Assembly (NCBI GenBank): GCA_017898095.1
Contig: JAGKQJ010000010.1
Location: 1 to 46,551, forward strand
DNA: 46,551 nt
Direction: 5' to 3'
Source: Bacillaceae bacterium Marseille-Q3522
GTDB taxonomy: Bacteria > Bacillota > Bacilli > Bacillales > Cytobacillaceae
The translations under genes and the position numbers were made by a program. Shown one piece after another: positions 34,804-44,250 of this stretch (positions are counted from its first letter, which is position 1; each line of letters begins with the position of its first letter). The notes beneath the pieces are model-generated. The model had not been told where the DNA came from. It did not search any database and saw nothing but the letters and a program-made list of their open reading frames with translations.

Positions 34804-35193
34804 ATGTTTGCCGAATTTAAAAAATTTGCGATGCGCGGAAACGTAATAGATTTAGCAGTCGGGGTTATCATTGGTGCTGCATTTGGAAAAATTGTAACCT
34901 CGCTCGTAAATGATATCATTATGCCAATCGTCGGTCTGTTAATCGGTAAGATCAACTTCGCAGGGCTTTCCGTTTGGGGTATTAAATACGGTTCTTTTTT
35001 GCAAAGTGTCATTGATTTTCTGATTATTGCGTTTTCCATTTTTCTTTTTATCCGCTTAATCAATCGGATTTCTCGTAAACAAGAAGAACAGAAACAAACA
35101 CCGGTAAAAGATTCGAAGGAAAAATTATTAGAAGAAATACGAGATCTTCTGCAAGAAAACAGAAAAAACGAGCAGGAAAAAGGACGATCTTGA
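34804..35193 (+). CDS. mscL: Large-conductance mechanosensitive channel MscL
   Basis: A 129-aa pentameric membrane channel that opens under membrane tension in osmotic downshock. The N-terminal helix and first membrane segment ([20 protein letters not shown]) and the second ([18 protein letters not shown]) are typical, as is the charged C-terminal bundle ([17 protein letters not shown]). The periplasmic loop is rather short ([18 protein letters not shown]). It follows acyP by 33 bases and may share its transcript. Confidence 0.92.
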   Translation: MFAEFKKFAMRGNVIDLAVGVIIGAAFGKIVTSLVNDIIMPIVGLLIGKINFAGLSVWGIKYGSFLQSVIDFLIIAFSIFLFIRLINRISRKQEEQKQTPVKDSKEKLLEEIRDLLQENRKNEQEKGRS

Positions 35194-35234
35194 TCTCGAA
35201 TAACCAGTAACATGTCTCCTTACGTTATTAAAAT

Positions 35235-35278
35235 AAAAAAAGATGACACCACGAAAATAAATGGTGCCATCTTTTTTT
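35235..35278. terminator. Bidirectional terminator between mscL and melA
   Basis: A 17-bp stem with one mismatch (AAAAAAAGATGACACCA and TGGTGCCATCTTTTTTT) ends both converging transcripts. Confidence 0.85.
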
Positions 35279-35281
35279 ATG

Positions 35282-36607
35282 CTACAAATATATCTTACTA
35301 CCTTTCCCGGAAAACTGTGGCAGCCAATCTCCGTGCGCTTCGATTAAATCATCACACAATGAAATGATATCATCGATCGATAACTCAGCTGCTGTATGGG
35401 GATCCAGCATTGCCGCCTGATAAACAGACTCTCTTTTTCCTGTAATGGCTGCTTCAATCGTCAGAAACTGCGTATTAATATTTGTTCTGTTCAGAGCCGC
35501 CAGCTGCTCCGGCAAATCACCGACGTAAACTGGCATTATGCCGCTGCGATCGGCAACACAAGGAACTTCTACTACCGCCTTTTCAGGCAGATTGCTTATC
35601 AATCGCCCGGTATTTAACACATTTCCGCCAAATTTAAACGGCACGTTTGTTTCCATGGCTTCAATAATGCGTGAACCATATTCATGGGAACGGGTATGGG
35701 TAAGCCGGCTGTTATTCACGATTTCTTTGCGCATCGATTCCCATCGTTCTATTTGTTCCACACAACGGCGCGGATACTCATCTAACGGGATATTAAATTT
35801 TTCAATCAGTTCCGGATATTTGCTTTTTATAAAATATGGGTGGTATTCTGCATTATGCTCCGAAGACTCTGTCACATAATAGCCGAATTTATCCATTAAT
35901 TCAAAGCGCACCATGTCATCATGCTTTGTTTGCTGTTTTTCTTTGGCACGGCGTTTGATTTCCGGATACAAGTCTTTGCCGTCCCGCTTTACCTCAAGCA
36001 GCCAAGCCATATGGTTAATGCCGGCAATTTTTTCTTCGATGCCTTCATGATCCATACCTAATGATTTAAAAAGGAGATACGTACATACTTGCACGCTGTG
36101 GCACAAACCGACCGTTTTTACATTTGTATACCTTAGCATTGCTCCAGTAAGTGTTGCCATCGGATTCGTGTAATTTAAAAACAAAGCATCCGGGCATACT
36201 TCTTCGATATCCTTTGCAAATTCAAGCATCACCGGGATCGTGCGCAAAGCCCGGAAAACCCCGCCTATTCCGATTGTATCTGCGATCGTTTGACGGAGGC
36301 CGTATTTTTTCGGAATCTCAAAATCGATGACGGTAGAAGGTTTATAGCCGCCAACCTGAATAGCATTGATCACATATTTTGCACCGCGCAAAGCTTCTTT
36401 CCGATCTAAGTACGATTTGATCGTAATCGTGCTGTTAAAATTATTCTTTAAGTTATTCAACATATTTTCCGAATCTTTCAGGCGCTGTTCATCGATATCA
36501 TAGAGGGCAAACTCAAATCCCGCCAGTGCGGGTACAAGCATACAATCTCCCAGTACATTTTTTGCAAAAACTGTACTTCCTGCACCAATAAACGTGATTT
36601 TTGACAT
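35282..36607 (-). CDS. melA: Alpha-galactosidase, glycoside hydrolase family 4
   Basis: This 441-aa enzyme uses NAD and a metal for redox-assisted glycoside cleavage. The dinucleotide site is ITFIGAGSTVF; LNYTNPM (Asn148) and GLCHSVQ (Cys169, His170) supply substrate and metal contacts, and GINHMAWLL holds a further conserved His. The C-H-S signature fits alpha-galactosidases better than the phospho-glucosidases of the family. It is the last gene of the ABC transporter operon. A pectin-derived galacturonide role (LplD type) is an alternative. Confidence 0.82.
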   Translation of the reverse strand: MSKITFIGAGSTVFAKNVLGDCMLVPALAGFEFALYDIDEQRLKDSENMLNNLKNNFNSTITIKSYLDRKEALRGAKYVINAIQVGGYKPSTVIDFEIPKKYGLRQTIADTIGIGGVFRALRTIPVMLEFAKDIEEVCPDALFLNYTNPMATLTGAMLRYTNVKTVGLCHSVQVCTYLLFKSLGMDHEGIEEKIAGINHMAWLLEVKRDGKDLYPEIKRRAKEKQQTKHDDMVRFELMDKFGYYVTESSEHNAEYHPYFIKSKYPELIEKFNIPLDEYPRRCVEQIERWESMRKEIVNNSRLTHTRSHEYGSRIIEAMETNVPFKFGGNVLNTGRLISNLPEKAVVEVPCVADRSGIMPVYVGDLPEQLAALNRTNINTQFLTIEAAITGKRESVYQAAMLDPHTAAELSIDDIISLCDDLIEAHGDWLPQFSGKGSKIYL

Positions 36608-36754
36608 CCTTCATCTTTCCTTTCCTAATGTAAATAAATGAAATTCCAAAAGCTTAAATTGAAGATCTCACAAAAAAGAACGCACCTAATATCTCCAAGT
36701 AACTGCTGCCATCTATCCGATGATTTTCCATATTATCGTTCCCGCAAAACGAAT

Positions 36755-37378
36755 TTATCGGTAAATGGAGTGCTTTTGTTGTATTTTCGATAAAGCAGTT
36801 TTTACGTTCCATGTTAACCAGCATGCAACGGTGCTTCCAAAGAAAAAGAGAAAAAAACCGGCAAATCTTGCAAAGACGATAAAAATCGTCATGCAGCCTG
36901 CAGTCATGATAAGGCTGTGAAAAATTCTTGTGATGCTGATCAATAAGACATATTTAAAATACTCTTTAAAAGGAAGTCTTTCCCTTACATAAAGCGGGAA
37001 GAGAAACGGCAGCAGAATGACAAACATAAATACTGCTGACAGCGCCGCAAATCTCAGCATGTAAAAAATAGTTCCCTCTTGCTGAAAAAGAAACAGCAGA
37101 TCAAAAATAAACAAAAAAGCAACCACAGTTATGATTACTCCCAATAGTTGCGAGCGAAAAAATTCTTCTTTGTATTTAGTCAAATAAGTCTTAAAAATTG
37201 GCAAGTCCTTCTTCCCGTCTAGCCATTCTTTTGTAATATAGAACATGGAAACGGTGGCCGGGAAAAGCCCTAAAACCAATAGACCTGCCAATGTAAACAG
37301 CACCCACAAAGCATTTAAATAAAGCAGACGATAGATCCAGTCGCATATTTGCATGAATTTATTTATTTGAACCACCAT
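36755..37378 (-). CDS. YesL/DUF624 membrane protein
   Basis: This 207-aa protein with five hydrophobic segments begins INKFMQICDWIYRLLYLNAL, the DUF624 signature, followed by FPATVSMFYITKEWLDGKKD. Members are found in oligosaccharide ABC operons of Bacillus (YesL), role unknown. It lies between the permease genes and melA, about 96 bases after the permease. ATG 37378 lacks a strong ribosome site. Confidence 0.75.
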   Translation of the reverse strand: MVVQINKFMQICDWIYRLLYLNALWVLFTLAGLLVLGLFPATVSMFYITKEWLDGKKDLPIFKTYLTKYKEEFFRSQLLGVIITVVAFLFIFDLLFLFQQEGTIFYMLRFAALSAVFMFVILLPFLFPLYVRERLPFKEYFKYVLLISITRIFHSLIMTAGCMTIFIVFARFAGFFLFFFGSTVACWLTWNVKTALSKIQQKHSIYR

Positions 37379-37474
37379 CCAGTTCTTATTAGAATTTACT
37401 TAAAAAACAACATATCCTTCATTGAACTGTTCCGCACTCATTCCTAATATGAACACCCTGCATTTGGCCATTTT

Positions 37475-38362
37475 CTAGCTCTTTGACCCCGTTAAAGCAA
37501 TCCCTTCGATTATTTGTTTTTGCGCAAAGAGATAGACAATAATGACCGGAATGACGGAAATGGTCGTCCCTGCCATCATCAATGCCCAATCGGTAAAATA
37601 CAGCCCTTTAAAAGTATTTAACAATAACGGAACCGTAAATTTTTCTGGTGTAGTCAAATAGATTAAAGGTTCTAAAAAGCTGTTCCAAATACCCATAAAA
37701 GCAAAGATACCGAATGCTGCTAATGCAGGTTTGATTAACGGCAATATAACACTCCAATAAATCCGTAAAGGATTTGCACCGTCTATGACCGCTGCCTCCT
37801 CTAATTCATTGGGAATACCGCGGATAAATTGCCGCAATAAAAACACGCCAAATGCATTAAACAAACCGGCCGGAACAATTAATGCCAAATGGGTATCCAC
37901 CCAGCCGAGTTTATCCATAATCATATACAGCGGTACCATTGTTACTTGTTTCGGAATCATCATCGTCGCCAGGAATAAAATAAATAAAACATTGGCACCG
38001 CGAAAGCGGATTTTCGCAAAGGCGTATGCCGCCATGGAGCAAGTTAGTAAATTTAATAAAACGACAATTGCCGTAATATAAAAACTATTAAAATAGGCCC
38101 TTCCAAATGGCATTGCCGTTAAGGAAGCCGGATAGTTTTGAAAGGTAACCGGGTCGGGGAGCCATTTTGGCGGGATCAGGAATATTTGTGACATATCTTT
38201 TAAAGAACTGCTTACCGTCCATAAAAATGGCGCTACCATTAAAAAGGCACCTACGATTAAGATAAAATGAAGTACAACCCTCGCCGGTCTGATTTTCTTT
38301 TTCCGGTGCACAGGCACATGTGAATTCGGCATTGTTTTTGTTGAAACCTCATTGATCTTCAT
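37475..38362 (-). CDS. Sugar ABC transporter permease (MsmG/AmyC type)
   Basis: This 295-aa inner-membrane protein has six membrane segments. The EAA motif that contacts the ATPase is ELEEAAVIDGANPLRIYWSV. Family CUT1 permeases of this type follow a MsmF-like partner. Its ATG overlaps the partner's end by 14 bases. The start at 38362 has AAGGTGGGTG. No ATPase gene is present in the operon, so a shared MsmX-type ATPase is probably used. Confidence 0.88.
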   Translation of the reverse strand: MKINEVSTKTMPNSHVPVHRKKKIRPARVVLHFILIVGAFLMVAPFLWTVSSSLKDMSQIFLIPPKWLPDPVTFQNYPASLTAMPFGRAYFNSFYITAIVVLLNLLTCSMAAYAFAKIRFRGANVLFILFLATMMIPKQVTMVPLYMIMDKLGWVDTHLALIVPAGLFNAFGVFLLRQFIRGIPNELEEAAVIDGANPLRIYWSVILPLIKPALAAFGIFAFMGIWNSFLEPLIYLTTPEKFTVPLLLNTFKGLYFTDWALMMAGTTISVIPVIIVYLFAQKQIIEGIALTGSKS

Positions 38363-39221
38363 AATGCACCCACCTTTTCGACATCTTAAACTGGATTAAC
38401 GTTAAAATTAAAATGATGCCGAACAGAACCATCGCCGAGGCGGAACTGATTCCCATTTTAAAGTCAACAAATGCGGATTCATAAATATGATACACAAACG
38501 TATAACTTGCTTTGGCAGGCCCGCCGCTTGTCATAACATATGCCTGATCAAATACCTGGAACGACGAAATAATTGCCATAATCGTAATAAAGAACGTCGT
38601 CGGAGACAGCATCGGCAACGTAATATGGAAAAATTGCTGCCACTTGCTTGCCCCGTCTATCTCTGCCGCTTCATAGTAAGACTTCGAAATGCCTTGCAGC
38701 CCTGCTAAAAAAATAACCATGTTATACCCTAATCCCCACCAAATACTTAACAAAGCAATCGACGGCATCACCCAAGCTGTATCCGTCAGCCACATCGGCC
38801 CTTCGATTCCGACAAGAGCCAAGATTTGATTTAAAATGCCGAATTCCCCGTTTAAAATCCACATCCAGATGACGCCAATCGACACGGAACTTGTCACTAC
38901 AGGCATAAAATAAAACAGGCGATAAATATTTTTCCCTTTAATCTTATTTAACGCTATGGCAACCGCTAAAGAGATGCCAATGCTAAACGGAATTACTAAA
39001 GCTGTGTAATAAACTGTATTCACGAGCGCTTTCCAAAAATCAGGGTCTGTAAATTGATCCAGATAATTAGCAAAACCAATAAATTCTTTCGCACCAAATC
39101 CATCCCATTTCATAAAACTAAGCGCGAACGTGAAAAGCACGGGAATAAGGGAGAAAGCAATCAATCCGGCTAATTGTGGTGCGATAAACGTGTATCCCCA
39201 GAGATTCTTGTGATTTTTCAA
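38349..39221 (-). CDS. Sugar ABC transporter permease (MsmF/AmyD type)
   Basis: This ~290-aa permease has six membrane segments and the EAA loop YYEAAEIDGASKWQQFFHIT. WGYTFIAPQLAGLIAFSLIP at the N-terminus is typical of CUT1 first permeases. The frame opens at GTG 39230, which overlaps the GGAAGGTGA ribosome site; TTG 39221 is better spaced, so I use it. It pairs with the MsmG-like protein to form the channel. Confidence 0.86.
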   Translation of the reverse strand: MKNHKNLWGYTFIAPQLAGLIAFSLIPVLFTFALSFMKWDGFGAKEFIGFANYLDQFTDPDFWKALVNTVYYTALVIPFSIGISLAVAIALNKIKGKNIYRLFYFMPVVTSSVSIGVIWMWILNGEFGILNQILALVGIEGPMWLTDTAWVMPSIALLSIWWGLGYNMVIFLAGLQGISKSYYEAAEIDGASKWQQFFHITLPMLSPTTFFITIMAIISSFQVFDQAYVMTSGGPAKASYTFVYHIYESAFVDFKMGISSASAMVLFGIILILTLIQFKMSKRWVHYEDQ

Positions 39222-39275
39222 TCCTATCACCTTCCATTTTAATAATAGGAAGAAAGCAACTCCAAAAAGATGAAC

Positions 39276-39343
39276 GACTCATCCAATGCTACTCAAGCTA
39301 ACAATCTTTCAACCTATTATTATATTTTCTTGTTGGATGAGTC
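39276..39343 (-). other. Intra-operon inverted repeat, 11-bp arms
   Basis: GACTCATCCAA (39276-39286) and TTGGATGAGTC (39333-39343) can pair around a 46-base A/T-rich loop. It lies between the binding-protein gene and the permeases. In the transcript it may act as a stabilising or attenuating hairpin (inference). Confidence 0.5.
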
Positions 39344-39365
39344 TTCTATCTCACTTTAAACTTCG

Positions 39366-40685
39366 TTAATTTGATTGATGCTCCGCCATCATTTCCTTGG
39401 CTTTCTTCGCAATTTTTTCTACGGTTGATTCAGCATCTTCTTTTCCTAAATACAATAAATCAGTGATGTCGGAAACTTCTTTGTCTAAACCGGGGATCGT
39501 GGCTTGAATGGAGTTGGCAAAACCATGATCGCGTGCATGAATAATGTAATCAACATGTTCGGGTACTTTCGAGTCTGTTACAATTTCATCAATTCCACCG
39601 ATGGAAGGGATTGCATTTCCAATACCGGAAAGACGTATTTTTTGACCGATCGTTGAAGTGTAATAAGACAGGAATTTCATAGCTGCCTCTTGATTTTCTG
39701 AATCACTGTTTACCGCCATGTATGCTGTTGGGATTGTAACCGGCTCTGTTAAGTTTTCCGTATTGGACGGCCAGGGAATGTAATCCCATTCCAAAGATTT
39801 GGTTTCATTAAATAATGGCGTAAACCATCTTCCTGCGGCAACCAAGCCGACCTGCCCGGATAAAAACATTGCCTCCGATCCCTGACCCTTCGGCATAGAA
39901 CCGGCATAAGTAAAGTTTTCCTCTTTAATCATTTTTTCCAGGAACTTCATCGCTCCGATTCCCTTTTCATTTTGATCCAACACGAACTCTCTTGTTTCTT
40001 TATCGTATATTTCTCCGCCATTTGCCCATAACCAGCTAAACAAAGTATGCCATCCATTATCAACAATAAAACCATATTTTCCGCCATCACGTAATTGATC
40101 CGTTACTTCTTCCATTGCGGCAAAATTCCATTCTCCGGCTTCATAATATTCTTGCGGAGATTTAATTCCCAATTCAGCGAATAATTTTTTGTTGTAGTAC
40201 ATCAGCATTGGATTGCAATCAACCGTAACCCCATAAATCTCGCCATTTTTTTTTGCAGCTCCCCATAATCCTTCCGCAAATTCCTCAGGTTTTGCGTAGC
40301 TTTCCGAACTATTCATAAAATCATTAAGCGGGGCAATCTTTCCTGTTTCAATGATTTTCGAAATATCTCCGTCACCGACGTAAAATACATCAGGAGCCTG
40401 GCTGCCTTGAAGCTGCGTTTGCAATTTTTGAATATATCCGTCACCGGGAATTGGCACTATTTTTACTTTTATATTTGGATGTTCTTTCATAAAGCTATCG
40501 ACAGCCTTTTGGTACACTTTTTGTTCAGCAGCATTACCGTATGCAGAAAATGTTAAATTAACTGTATCTCCAGAATTTTTTGAACCTGAATCACCTGAAC
40601 TACTTGAATTGCCGCACCCTTGAAGAACCGGCACTATAACAAGTAAGAAAACAAGAAATAATAATGAAGTTTTTCGTTTATTCAT
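39366..40685 (-). CDS. Sugar-binding lipoprotein of the ABC transporter (MsmE type)
   Basis: This 439-aa extracellular solute-binding protein has a lipoprotein signal (TSLLFLVFLLVIVPVLQGC, lipobox LQGC) and a Ser/Gly linker. QTQLQGSQAPDVFYVGDGDI and later GLVAAGRWF blocks fit CUT1 binding proteins. It is the first gene of the operon. ATG 40685 follows GGGGGA; the frame extends upstream to 40748 without a ribosome site. The GH4 enzyme in the operon suggests melibiose or raffinose-type sugars. Confidence 0.86.
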   Translation of the reverse strand: MNKRKTSLLFLVFLLVIVPVLQGCGNSSSSGDSGSKNSGDTVNLTFSAYGNAAEQKVYQKAVDSFMKEHPNIKVKIVPIPGDGYIQKLQTQLQGSQAPDVFYVGDGDISKIIETGKIAPLNDFMNSSESYAKPEEFAEGLWGAAKKNGEIYGVTVDCNPMLMYYNKKLFAELGIKSPQEYYEAGEWNFAAMEEVTDQLRDGGKYGFIVDNGWHTLFSWLWANGGEIYDKETREFVLDQNEKGIGAMKFLEKMIKEENFTYAGSMPKGQGSEAMFLSGQVGLVAAGRWFTPLFNETKSLEWDYIPWPSNTENLTEPVTIPTAYMAVNSDSENQEAAMKFLSYYTSTIGQKIRLSGIGNAIPSIGGIDEIVTDSKVPEHVDYIIHARDHGFANSIQATIPGLDKEVSDITDLLYLGKEDAESTVEKIAKKAKEMMAEHQSN

Positions 40686-40751
40686 ACGTATCCCCCATTT
40701 TTTTAATACATTAGATGGAATAATCTCTTCATTTCGATCAAGCAGCACTAA

Positions 40752-40765
40752 AGAAAACGTTTACA
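40752..40765 (-). promoter_or_regulatory. cre site 1 upstream of the sugar-binding protein
   Basis: TGTAAACGTTTTCT on the minus strand matches the CcpA consensus TGWAARCGYTWNCW at all 14 positions. It overlaps a TATAAT on the same strand (40770-40765), so CcpA would block this second, proximal start as well as elongation. Confidence 0.75.
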
Positions 40766-40850
40766 TTATAACGTATGCAAACATCCTTTTTTAAACACTC
40801 ATCCCCCTCCCTTTCCAAAAAAAATATTTAAAAAATCACCTCCATCCACC

Positions 40851-40887
40851 ATTTTACACAACTTAATGTTGTTTGTAAACGTTTTAA
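40851..40887 (-). promoter_or_regulatory. Alpha-galactoside operon promoter with operator in the spacer and cre 2
   Basis: On the minus strand TTTACA (40879-40874) and TAAAAT (40856-40851) are 17 bases apart. Between them lies the palindrome ACAACTTAATGTTGT (40858-40872). A cre site, TGTAAACGTTTTAA on the plus strand (40874-40887, 13 of 14), overlaps the -35 box. This places two independent repressors on one promoter. Confidence 0.65.
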
Positions 40888-40917
40888 GGGATTTTTTGTT
40901 GTATTTTACCATTTACA

Positions 40918-40937
40918 TCAACTTAATGTTGTATAAT
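40918..40937 (+). promoter_or_regulatory. XRE regulator promoter with the second operator copy
   Basis: TCAACTTAATGTTGT (40918-40932) repeats the operator of the divergent promoter with one change, 60 bases from the first copy. Its last base is the first of TATAAT (40932-40937). It suggests autorepression by the XRE protein. Confidence 0.6.
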
Positions 40938-40962
40938 GCAGCCAGGAAACGGAGGGGTTAGA

Positions 40963-41358
40963 ATGTCATTTTTTTCAGAACGGCTAAGAATGTTACGAGA
41001 TGAGCATAATCTTAAACAAGAAGAGATGGCAAAGAAATTAAATATAACCACAAGTGCATATGGTTATTATGAGCAAGGCAGAAATGAACCCTCTATCGAA
41101 ACGCTGCAAAAAATCGCCATGATCTTTCGTGTTTCGATTGACTATTTGGTAGGAAGAATCGATACTCCTGCTATTCCATTAGCTGTACAGATTACAGATG
41201 ATTTACAGCTTACGAAACTTGAATTCGAAGTGATAAAGAAGATGAAAGAGCTGAAATTTTTAGCAGCTATTAGCGAAAATCCCCACGAAAATGTTTTACA
41301 ACTTTACAGGTATTGGGAATTTATTTATAAGGAGAAGGATGATTTACAGAGGAATTGA
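40963..41358 (+). CDS. XRE-family regulator of the alpha-galactoside operon
   Basis: This 131-aa protein has an N-terminal HTH: LRMLRDEHNLKQEEMAKKLN, then TTSAYGYYEQGRNEPSIETL. A C-terminal region of ~65 residues has no sugar-binding domain and is probably for dimerisation. ATG 40963 follows GGAGGGG; the frame opens earlier at 40936 within the promoter. It is divergent from the ABC operon and its promoter shares the same palindrome. Usual regulators of such operons are LacI or AraC members, so an XRE protein is unusual. How it would sense the sugar is not visible. Confidence 0.72.
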   Translation: MSFFSERLRMLRDEHNLKQEEMAKKLNITTSAYGYYEQGRNEPSIETLQKIAMIFRVSIDYLVGRIDTPAIPLAVQITDDLQLTKLEFEVIKKMKELKFLAAISENPHENVLQLYRYWEFIYKEKDDLQRN

Positions 41359-41454
41359 CGGTTATCCTGCAAATTACAACACATTATTCCATCTGTACTT
41401 CTAAAATTTTTCAAACAAATAGTTAGTGCAAAAAAATCTTTTCCAGAAAACATA

Positions 41455-41490
41455 AATACAGACGCTGCCGTTACAGGCAACGTCTGTATT
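41455..41490. terminator. Hairpin between the XRE gene and tldE
   Basis: AATACAGACGCTGCC pairs with GGCAACGTCTGTATT with one mismatch. There is no clear T run on the plus-strand side, so it is a weaker bidirectional terminator candidate. Confidence 0.55.
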
Positions 41491-41504
41491 CATCAGCAGA
41501 CTGC

Positions 41505-42857
41505 TTACTCCACCGTTACCGATAACCCTTTAACAATTAAAGAAGGCGACCCGTAAAAGCCTGGTGCAACAAATGAAGGTGAAAAATGCAAATCCGAACC
41601 GATTTGCTCAATATTTTGTAATAGTTCATAAAAGTTTCCCGCAATTGTCATTTGCTTCGCTGCTTCCATTTTTCCGTTCTTAAGATAATAACCGTTCGCG
41701 GCAACAGAAAATTCACCGGATGCAGCATCGGCACCGGAATGCAGTCCCGATAAATCGGTTATGAGTACTCCTTCCTCAACTGAGGAAACAAGATCTTCGT
41801 ATTTTTTTTCAGAAGGAACGATATAAAAATTAGTTGGTGCAACAGATAATGTCCCTTTATAGGACGGCCGGTATCCGTGTCCGGTCGAGTCCGTGCCGGC
41901 CGCTTTTGCCGTTTTAAGGTTATATAATAACGTTACAAGCTTACCATCCTTTACAACCGCCTGCTTTTTCGTTGCGACACCTTCGCTGTCAAAGCTGCGG
42001 CTGTTCAGACCTCCTTTGAGAAATGGATCATCGATTAAATTGACAGTGGGAACTGCAACGGCAGAACCCTCCTTATCCTTTAACAACGATTGCCCTTTCT
42101 GAACATTTTCCGCAGAAAAAATCGGTGAAAAGGTGCTTAATAAACTTGCGGCTGCATCATGGCGCAACAGCACAGGGTATTTTTTGCCGGCAAAAGATTT
42201 CCCCCCAAATTTAGAAATGGCTTCATTCGCTGCATACTTAGCAATATCTTCCGGATTAAGAGATTGAAAATCCTGTGTGAATTTTGCATATGTACCGGTT
42301 TTTATTTCATCTCCTTGTTTGGCAACAACTGATAAATAAATGCCGATATCATTTTGTTTTTCGCGCAGGAGTAATCCTTTTGTATTTATTAGCATTCTTT
42401 CCGTTTCCGTACTTGCGAGTTGAAAGTAATTTGTTCCGATTATTCTTTCATCCTGTTGTTTGAGTGATTGATCAATTGCTTTTAAAAGATTAATTTTATC
42501 TTCAATCGTTACTTTGGAAAGTTCTGTATGATAAAATGACGCTTTTTCATATTGTTTACTTCCGGAAAAAATTTCTTCCGCAGCATCTTCCGAGAAAACG
42601 GCACTCTCCTTCGCGTGTTCAATTAGAAACGGAAGCGAATCTTCATCCAGTTTTTCTGTATATGCATAGCCCATTTTTCCTTCATACAAACCGCGAAATG
42701 AAACTCCGGCAACTTCTGACGTTTTATACGAATCAACTTCCTCCTCAAATAATTGGCAGGAAAATTCTTCTTTCCGGTCATAATATATTTCCATATCCTG
42801 AAAACCTGCTTTTTCCCCTAACGTAAATAACGCCTCTTGAAAATCGTTCATATTCAT
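41505..42857 (-). CDS. tldE: TldE/PmbA family protein
   Basis: This 450-aa protein is the non-catalytic or less active half of the TldD/TldE protease heterodimer. It lacks the HExxxH of TldD, as TldE does. GLYEGKMGYAYTEKL and the C-terminal SGEFSVAANGYYLKNGKM block are typical. ATG 42857 follows AGGAGG by nine bases and lies one base beyond the tldD stop, so the pair is coupled. In E. coli TldDE processes microcin B17 and degrades CcdA; no peptide precursor gene is seen here. Confidence 0.87.
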   Translation of the reverse strand: MNMNDFQEALFTLGEKAGFQDMEIYYDRKEEFSCQLFEEEVDSYKTSEVAGVSFRGLYEGKMGYAYTEKLDEDSLPFLIEHAKESAVFSEDAAEEIFSGSKQYEKASFYHTELSKVTIEDKINLLKAIDQSLKQQDERIIGTNYFQLASTETERMLINTKGLLLREKQNDIGIYLSVVAKQGDEIKTGTYAKFTQDFQSLNPEDIAKYAANEAISKFGGKSFAGKKYPVLLRHDAAASLLSTFSPIFSAENVQKGQSLLKDKEGSAVAVPTVNLIDDPFLKGGLNSRSFDSEGVATKKQAVVKDGKLVTLLYNLKTAKAAGTDSTGHGYRPSYKGTLSVAPTNFYIVPSEKKYEDLVSSVEEGVLITDLSGLHSGADAASGEFSVAANGYYLKNGKMEAAKQMTIAGNFYELLQNIEQIGSDLHFSPSFVAPGFYGSPSLIVKGLSVTVE

Positions 42858-42858
42858 A

Positions 42859-44250
42859 TTATTCTTCCTCCTTTCTGCCGCCAACTGTCATCTCACTGAC
42901 GCGAATCATCGGCTGACCGACATTAACCGGGATACTGCCACTGGATGCGCCGCACATTCCGGCACCATGAGCTAAGTTGTCTCCAACCATATCAACAAGC
43001 TGAAGTGTTTTTGGACCATTTCCGATTAATGTTGCACCCCTGACAGGTTCTGTAATTTGCCCGTTTTTCACGATGTAAGCTTCCATAACAGCAAAGTTAT
43101 AATCCCCGGTTGCAGGATTTACTTGCCCCCCGCCCATGTATTTTGTATAAATACCATGCTCCGTATTTGCAATGATTTCTTTTGTTGTTGATTTTCCCGG
43201 TGCAATATACGTATTCGTCATTCTTGAAGTAGGAGCATAGCGGTATGATTGCCGTCTCCCAGAACCGGTTGATGACATTCCCATCCGTCTGCCATTAAAC
43301 TTATCTATTAAATAGCCTTTTAATATACCATTTTCTATTAAAATATTTTTTCGTGTTTTTTCCCCTTCATCGTCAACAGTAATGGAGCCCCACTCATTTT
43401 TTAACGTACCGTCATCAATATATGTAACAACATCAGATGCAACTTTTTCCCCGATTCGATTTGCAAACACAGAGTTATTTTTTGCTACCGCAGCTGCTTC
43501 CAATCCATGTCCGCAAGCTTCATGAAAAATAACACCGCCAAATTCGTTATCAATGATGACTGGAAACTTCCCGCTTGGGCAAGGCTTTGCTCCAAGCATT
43601 GTTACCGCAATTCTCGCCGCTTCACCGGCATAATGCTCTAAATTTAAATTTTCCATAAATTCAAACCCTTTAAATGCACCGGGACCGTAATAACCTGTTT
43701 GAATTTGCTTTCCATCCGAAGCAATCGCCTGGATCAGCAAGCGGCATCTCACCCGCCGATCTTCAACAAATTTACCTTCCGAGTTGGCAATCAAAACATT
43801 TTGTTCTTCATCTAAATAGCGAACCAGTGTTTGCCGAATGCGTTCGTGGTAATTTTGCGATATTTCGTTTGCCTTTCGCATGACATTTATTTTTTTTATA
43901 GTTTCCACGTTTTGCGGCAGCTGTAATACCGGATGAAGAGCAACCAGTTTTTCTTCTGCTAACGATTTTGCCTGAATAATTCTTTCCCCGCTAACTGCTT
44001 TGGCTGCCTGCTTTGCTGTTCTTATTAAGCTTTCTTTTGAAGCATCCGTTGTATATGCATAAGCGCTTTTTAAACCTTTAAATACACGAATGCCAACACC
44101 AAAATCTCTTCCGGAAAGATTGCTGTCTACCTTTCCGCTTTGCAGGGTGATCTGGCTTGTCATCCGGTCTTCTGCAAATACTTCTGAAAAATCTGCCCCT
44201 GTTTCGAGGGCAATGGATAATATATCCTGTACTACCGCCTTATTTAGCAT
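42859..44250 (-). CDS. tldD: TldD metalloprotease
   Basis: This 463-aa metalloprotease has the zinc motif HEACGH (VIFHEACGHGLEAAA, residue ~248) and the conserved end SGSIPVNVGQPMIRVSEMTV. AYAYTTDASKESLIRTAKQA and TNTYIAPGKST are also family-typical. It is upstream of tldE on the same transcript. ATG 44250 follows AAGGAGG. Confidence 0.9.
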   Translation of the reverse strand: MLNKAVVQDILSIALETGADFSEVFAEDRMTSQITLQSGKVDSNLSGRDFGVGIRVFKGLKSAYAYTTDASKESLIRTAKQAAKAVSGERIIQAKSLAEEKLVALHPVLQLPQNVETIKKINVMRKANEISQNYHERIRQTLVRYLDEEQNVLIANSEGKFVEDRRVRCRLLIQAIASDGKQIQTGYYGPGAFKGFEFMENLNLEHYAGEAARIAVTMLGAKPCPSGKFPVIIDNEFGGVIFHEACGHGLEAAAVAKNNSVFANRIGEKVASDVVTYIDDGTLKNEWGSITVDDEGEKTRKNILIENGILKGYLIDKFNGRRMGMSSTGSGRRQSYRYAPTSRMTNTYIAPGKSTTKEIIANTEHGIYTKYMGGGQVNPATGDYNFAVMEAYIVKNGQITEPVRGATLIGNGPKTLQLVDMVGDNLAHGAGMCGASSGSIPVNVGQPMIRVSEMTVGGRKEEE

